Assembly (NCBI GenBank): GCA_030655315.1
Contig: JAURVT010000012.1
Coordinates: forward strand, 47,733 to 111,732
Direction: 5' to 3'
Source of the DNA: Nocardioidaceae bacterium
Lineage (GTDB): Bacteria; Actinomycetota; Actinomycetes; Propionibacteriales; Nocardioidaceae
Length of the DNA: 64,000 nt
Part shown: positions 63,808 through 64,000 of the stretch, piece by piece
Position numbering within the stretch: position 1 is the stretch's first letter
Layout of the letters: each line of letters begins with the position of its first letter
Position numbers and translations under genes: made by a program
The notes under the pieces: model-generated
What the model saw: only the letters and a program-made list of their open reading frames with translations
The model's database searches: none
What the model was told of the DNA's origin: nothing

Positions 63808-64000
63808 TCAGCCGGCGGGGAACTCGCCGATCACCTCGGCGCCGAGCTCGCGGCTCAACAGCTCCTCGTGGCTGAGGGTGTCGCTCTCCTCGGTGGGGTC
63901 GTCGCGGTGGGCGGCGGCGTCGGGATCGGGCGGCGGCCCGCTCTCGCCGCGCGGGGCGCGCATCTGCTCGCGCGCGGCGGCGACGGCCTCGACCGAGGCC
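63808..64000 (-). CDS. dnaX: DNA polymerase III gamma/tau subunit, C-terminal fragment
   Basis: The last 64 codons of an open frame run off the window edge: EAVAAAREQMRAPRGESG, an acidic Pro/Asp linker, and the terminal LLSRELGAEVIGEFPAG. This final segment matches the conserved end of actinobacterial DnaX, and the position before ybaB-recR confirms it. The ATPase part lies outside. Confidence 0.75.
   Translation of the reverse strand, partial: ASVEAVAAAREQMRAPRGESGPPPDPDAAAHRDDPTEESDTLSHEELLSRELGAEVIGEFPAG

Overview
This is a very GC-rich window of an actinobacterial chromosome. Many starts are GTG, ATGA/GTGA stop-start overlaps are common, and many -10 hexamers sit 6-7 nt before a start codon. 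The gene content (WhiB, MarP-type protease, PonA2, class-3-like tad locus, GuaB1, Bag/ArsA pair) and its order follow the Mycobacterium tuberculosis segment from about Rv3646c (topA) to Rv3721c (dnaX), with large stretches missing or replaced. Protein style (proton pyrophosphatase, DUF485/symporter pairs, BioQ-BioYMN) suggests Nocardioidaceae, for example Aeromicrobium or Nocardioides. That genus-level guess is inference.

Layout. 1-8.3 kb (minus): topA (3' end outside the window), a frameshifted lipoprotein gene, a methyltransferase, the H+-pyrophosphatase hppA and an anti-sigma kinase/STAS antagonist pair. 8.4-11.1 kb: an MrfA-type DEAH helicase and a small membrane protein. 11.1-16.2 kb (minus): a complete tad/Flp pilus locus (ssd-tadA-tadB-tadC-flp-tadE-tadE-like). 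16.3-19.9 kb: HAD phosphatase, dienelactone hydrolase, then a 426-bp non-coding interval that sits exactly where mycobacteria carry the 6S-like RNA Ms1 (MTS2823), then the Rv3662c homologue and a methyltransferase. 20-25 kb: MFS exporter, LytS-type histidine kinase, ClgR-like regulator, DUF402 protein and guaB1. 25-27.7 kb: a biotin ECF uptake operon bioYMN with divergent TetR repressor (BioQ-like) and tandem operators. 27.8-35.6 kb: LytTR response regulator with two DUF485-like/sodium-solute symporter pairs, a Tat-exported beta-carbonic anhydrase and acetyl-CoA synthetase, together an acetate/monocarboxylate uptake and activation block.

35.7-46.2 kb: membrane protein, a minus-strand operon of marP-like protease, CoA Nudix hydrolase, TlpA-like lipoprotein and nth; crp; another minus operon (DUF4177-RidA-Nudix-metallo-beta-lactamase); the paired ArsA/Get3-like ATPases; whiB4. 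46.4-55.9 kb: ponA2, YqeY protein, metallophosphoesterase, tRNA-Pro(CGG), several accessory genes (DinB, GDPD, MBL, GAP-family membrane protein, TetR, DUF1707). 55.4-64 kb: GNAT-asd-lysC operon with the internal lysC beta start, two cyclic-di-GMP genes convergent and overlapping, then DUF5063-recR-ybaB-dnaX (dnaX truncated by the window edge).

I saw no CRISPR array, insertion sequence or prophage. The most interesting non-coding material is the Ms1-position RNA and a set of long, perfect intergenic palindromes, two of which share a 21-nt sequence. All identifications are from reading sequence; no database search was run.
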